Source: DASPJL01 sp035628645
GTDB lineage: Bacteria; Bacteroidota; Bacteroidia; Cytophagales; Cyclobacteriaceae
Assembly: GCA_035628645.1 (NCBI GenBank)
Contig: DASPJL010000114.1
Span: forward strand, 9,311 to 73,310
Direction: 5' to 3'
DNA: 64,000 bases
Shown here: piece after piece, positions 62,190 to 64,000 of the stretch
How the letters are laid out: the number at the start of each line of letters is the position of its first letter
How positions within the stretch are numbered: position 1 is the first letter of the stretch
The notes under the pieces: model-generated
Databases searched by the model: none
What the model was told of the DNA's origin: nothing
The model's input: only the letters and a program-made list of their open reading frames with translations
Made by a program: the position numbers and the translations under genes

Positions 62190-62220
62190 AACTGCCTTCA
62201 ATAAAATATTTAGAAAAAGA

Positions 62221-62251
62221 TTTCTCCATTAATTAATAGATACTATCTTTG
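62221..62251 (+). promoter_or_regulatory. Candidate promoter for tRNA-Ser
   Basis: TATCTTTG at 62244-62251 matches TAnnTTTG, with CAGACA after it. The -33 region reads TTTCTCC at 62221, a degenerate TTG 20 nt upstream. The start site would be about 5-6 nt before the mature tRNA. Confidence 0.5.
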
Positions 62252-62261
62252 CAGACACTTT

Positions 62262-62346
62262 AGAGAGATGGCAGAGCGGTCGAATGCGGCGGTCTTGAAA
62301 ACCGTTGACTGTAACAGGTCCGGGGGTTCGAATCCCTCTCTCTCTG
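62262..62346 (+). tRNA. tRNA-Ser(TGA)
   Basis: 85 nt. Acceptor stem AGAGAGA/TCTCTCT is perfect, discriminator G; T-stem GGGGG/CCCTC with T-loop TTCGAAT; anticodon loop CTTGAAA with anticodon TGA at 62296-62298; D-arm starts GCAGAGCGG and the long variable arm of a class II tRNA is present. CCA is not encoded. A strong terminator follows. Confidence 0.97.
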
Positions 62347-62355
62347 CTTCTTATC

Positions 62356-62384
62356 AGGCCTTTGGAAAACCAAGGGCCTTTTTT
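62356..62384 (+). terminator. Intrinsic terminator after tRNA-Ser
   Basis: AGGCCTTTGG pairs with CCAAGGGCCT (one G-T pair) around AAAA and is followed by TTTTTT. Distance to the tRNA end is 9 nt. Confidence 0.88.
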
Positions 62385-62532
62385 ATTTCCATTTTCATAT
62401 CCTTTTTAAAAACTTCCTTAACTTTCCGAGGAATAACAAACACTAGAAAAAAATAAGTTAAATTCTTTAGAAGAGGGAAAGTGTGAAGTCAATCGACAAC
62501 CTGATACCTCATAGCTGACACCCAGTACCTCA

Positions 62533-63750
62533 ATGAATGAACCAGTGAAAATCGGACTTATAAGAGAAGGAAAAGTTCCCTATGACAAACGTGTTGCCTT
62601 GACACCCAAACAATGCAAATTTCTAATTGAACAATACCCTTATTTATCAATTTATTGCCAGCCCAGTAACTTCAGATCTTATCCCGATAATGAATTCGAG
62701 GAAAACGGGACCACCGTTCAGGAAGATTTAAGTGATTGCGATATTTTGTTTGGCATAAAAGAAGTGCCTATTGATCAACTTATTGAAGGAAAAACATATT
62801 TTTTCTTTTCTCATACTTTAAAAAAACAACCTTATAATAGAAAACTTCTTCAGGAGGTATTAAAGAAGAATATTACCTTGATTGACTACGAAGCCATCAC
62901 GAATGAAAAGAAGGAAAGGCTTGTCGCTTTTGGGAAATATGCAGGAATCGTTGGCGCTTACAATGCTTTCAGGACTTTAGGTTTGAAGAATAATCTCTTT
63001 AATCTTCCGCCGGCTTATACGCTATTTGATAGAAATGAGATGATGGCCAGGTTGAAGCAGTGTACTTTTCCACCCATTAAAATTGTGGTAACAGGAAGTG
63101 GGCGCGTAGCCAAAGGGGTAAAAGAGATTCTTGACGAATTAAATATACCGCAAGTTTCTGCAGGTGATTTTATTTTAAAGCACCATAAAAATCCTGTCTT
63201 TACTATACTTAGGTCGTCTGATTATTATCAAGATGAAGCAGGAAAGTTTGATGCCGATATCTTCTATTCAAATCCGGATGGCTATAAATCTACTTTTTTA
63301 AACTTTGCTTTTAATGCCGATATGCTTATTGCGGCTGCATACTGGAATCCTTCTGCACCTAAGCTTTTTGAGAAAGAAGACATGAAAAATCCTGATTTCA
63401 GGATCAAAATTATTGCTGACATCACCTGCGACATCAATGGATCTATTCCTTCTACCGTTAAGCCTTCCACGATTTATGATCCCTTCTACGATTATAATCC
63501 ATTAAGCGGTGAAATAGAAAATGCTTTCTCTGATATTAACAATATTACTGTGATGGCTATTGACAATCTGCCTACCGAGCTTCCAAGAGATGCATCAGAA
63601 TTTTTTGGAAACCAACTGATAGAACATGTTTTCCCTGCCCTATTAGTCAATGATGAACATAGAGTTGTTCAAAATTCCATCATTGCATCAGGCGGAACGT
63701 TATCTCAAAACTTTGTCTATTTAAAAGATTTTGTAGAACATAAAGAATAA
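62533..63750 (+). CDS. Alanine dehydrogenase/saccharopine dehydrogenase-like oxidoreductase
   Basis: 405 residues of the AlaDH/PNT family. The N-terminal domain opens with 'KIGLIREGKVPYDKRVALTP', the usual substrate-side block, and the NAD(P)-binding segment is 'IKIVVTGSGRVAKGVKEIL' (GxGxxxxG). Length and motif order agree with the lysine-forming saccharopine dehydrogenase (LYS1)-like enzymes of Bacteroidota, but AlaDH is not excluded. Substrate undecided. The preceding region (about 62470-62530) has word-like sequence (ACCTGATACCTCATAGC) of intergenic type. Single gene. Confidence 0.82.
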   Translation: MNEPVKIGLIREGKVPYDKRVALTPKQCKFLIEQYPYLSIYCQPSNFRSYPDNEFEENGTTVQEDLSDCDILFGIKEVPIDQLIEGKTYFFFSHTLKKQPYNRKLLQEVLKKNITLIDYEAITNEKKERLVAFGKYAGIVGAYNAFRTLGLKNNLFNLPPAYTLFDRNEMMARLKQCTFPPIKIVVTGSGRVAKGVKEILDELNIPQVSAGDFILKHHKNPVFTILRSSDYYQDEAGKFDADIFYSNPDGYKSTFLNFAFNADMLIAAAYWNPSAPKLFEKEDMKNPDFRIKIIADITCDINGSIPSTVKPSTIYDPFYDYNPLSGEIENAFSDINNITVMAIDNLPTELPRDASEFFGNQLIEHVFPALLVNDEHRVVQNSIIASGGTLSQNFVYLKDFVEHKE

Positions 63751-63899
63751 GATCAACGGACTTATTGCGCTAAAAGTCTCATATTAATAAATTTGTGTTA
63801 GAAAATTCGTATTTTATTTATATTTTAGCGATTCTTCTTTCATCCAACCAGCTAAGCGTATTTTAAAAAAACTCTATAAATGAAAAAGTTAACTGAATA

Positions 63900-64000
63900 A
63901 TGAACCGAATTGGTCTTAATTTAGGATTCAGAGTGGCAATAACCACTCTTCTTTCTTTAATATTATTCAGAGGGAATGCTCAAACCGAAACAGGAGATTC
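63900..64000 (+). CDS. Start of a secreted protein, cut by the right edge
   Basis: An open frame starts with ATG at 63900 (MNRIGLNLGFRVAITTLLSL) and continues to the end of the window with a hydrophobic signal segment and AQ-type cleavage site (FRGNAQTETG). Only about 33 residues are visible, so no family can be assigned. The ATG overlaps the TAA of a six-codon frame starting at 63880. Confidence 0.5.
   Translation, partial: MNRIGLNLGFRVAITTLLSLILFRGNAQTETGD

Noticed and set aside
62268..62456. Open frame over the tRNA-Ser gene (MAERSNAAVLKTVDC...)
   Set aside because: It is the translation of the tRNA sequence itself, a well-known false gene; the tRNA fold and terminator explain the region.
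1..64000. CRISPR arrays, insertion sequences, integrases, prophage genes
   Set aside because: No regularly spaced identical repeats and no transposase, integrase or phage structural protein was recognised in any frame.

Overview
The window is AT-rich chromosomal DNA of a Bacteroidota member, most likely order Cytophagales. Evidence: several start regions carry the Bacteroidetes promoter pattern TTG-N19/21-TAnnTTTG and most genes lack Shine-Dalgarno sites; type IX secretion (T9SS) parts are present (PorQ, a PorE-like OmpA protein, and a secreted GH5 glycosidase with a T9SS C-terminal sorting domain); DUF2911 and DUF4421 proteins and fused E1 alpha/beta dehydrogenases are typical of the phylum; and a flexirubin/dialkylresorcinol locus is present. 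The species cannot be named from the sequence alone. No phage, insertion sequence or CRISPR array was seen.

Layout. 1-13.3 kb: partial mutS (runs off the left edge), a divergent TrmH-family methyltransferase, a CHASE3/PAS hybrid histidine kinase, a YtxH-like protein, an M16 protease, a fused E1 dehydrogenase, two very basic secreted proteins, bacilliredoxin YtxJ, an OsmC protein, a secreted beta-rich protein and lipA. 13.3-24.2 kb: a lipoprotein, htpG, a MORN-like secreted protein, the leftward operon pheT / coiled-coil protein / zapA / rny, a GyrI-like protein and a phosphodiesterase-family protein. 24.4-31.4 kb: gltBD (glutamate synthase) and a hotdog thioesterase. 31.8-44.1 kb: rho, a DUF2911 protein, a small membrane-protein pair, the PorE-like protein, the leftward cluster lon-porQ-hslU and a tagaturonate-reductase-like gene. 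44.4-51.7 kb: a DinB/YfiT-type bacillithiol transferase candidate, an S9B dipeptidyl peptidase, a DUF4421 protein, the GH5 enzyme and a lipoprotein.

52.2-62.1 kb holds the most distinctive system: one rightward set of eleven genes behind a consensus promoter. It encodes DarA and DarB (dialkylresorcinol formation), two uncharacterised proteins, a BtrH-like acyltransferase, an ABC-2 exporter pair, an acyl carrier protein, a ketosynthase, a ketosynthase-like partner without the active-site Cys, and a methyltransferase. It looks like part of a flexirubin-type pigment pathway. The genes for the aryl-polyene starter (ammonia-lyase, ligase), ketoreductases, dehydratases and other acyltransferases are absent; the set ends at an inverted repeat and a tRNA-Ser(TGA) gene. 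After it come an alanine-dehydrogenase/saccharopine-dehydrogenase-like gene and the first codons of a secreted protein cut by the right edge.

Intergenic DNA carries short palindromic repeats in at least two families (about 7.16 and 58.66 kb; about 13.24 and 33.45 kb), an 11-bp tandem array (about 45.0 kb) and a perfect 15-bp inverted repeat beside the tRNA.
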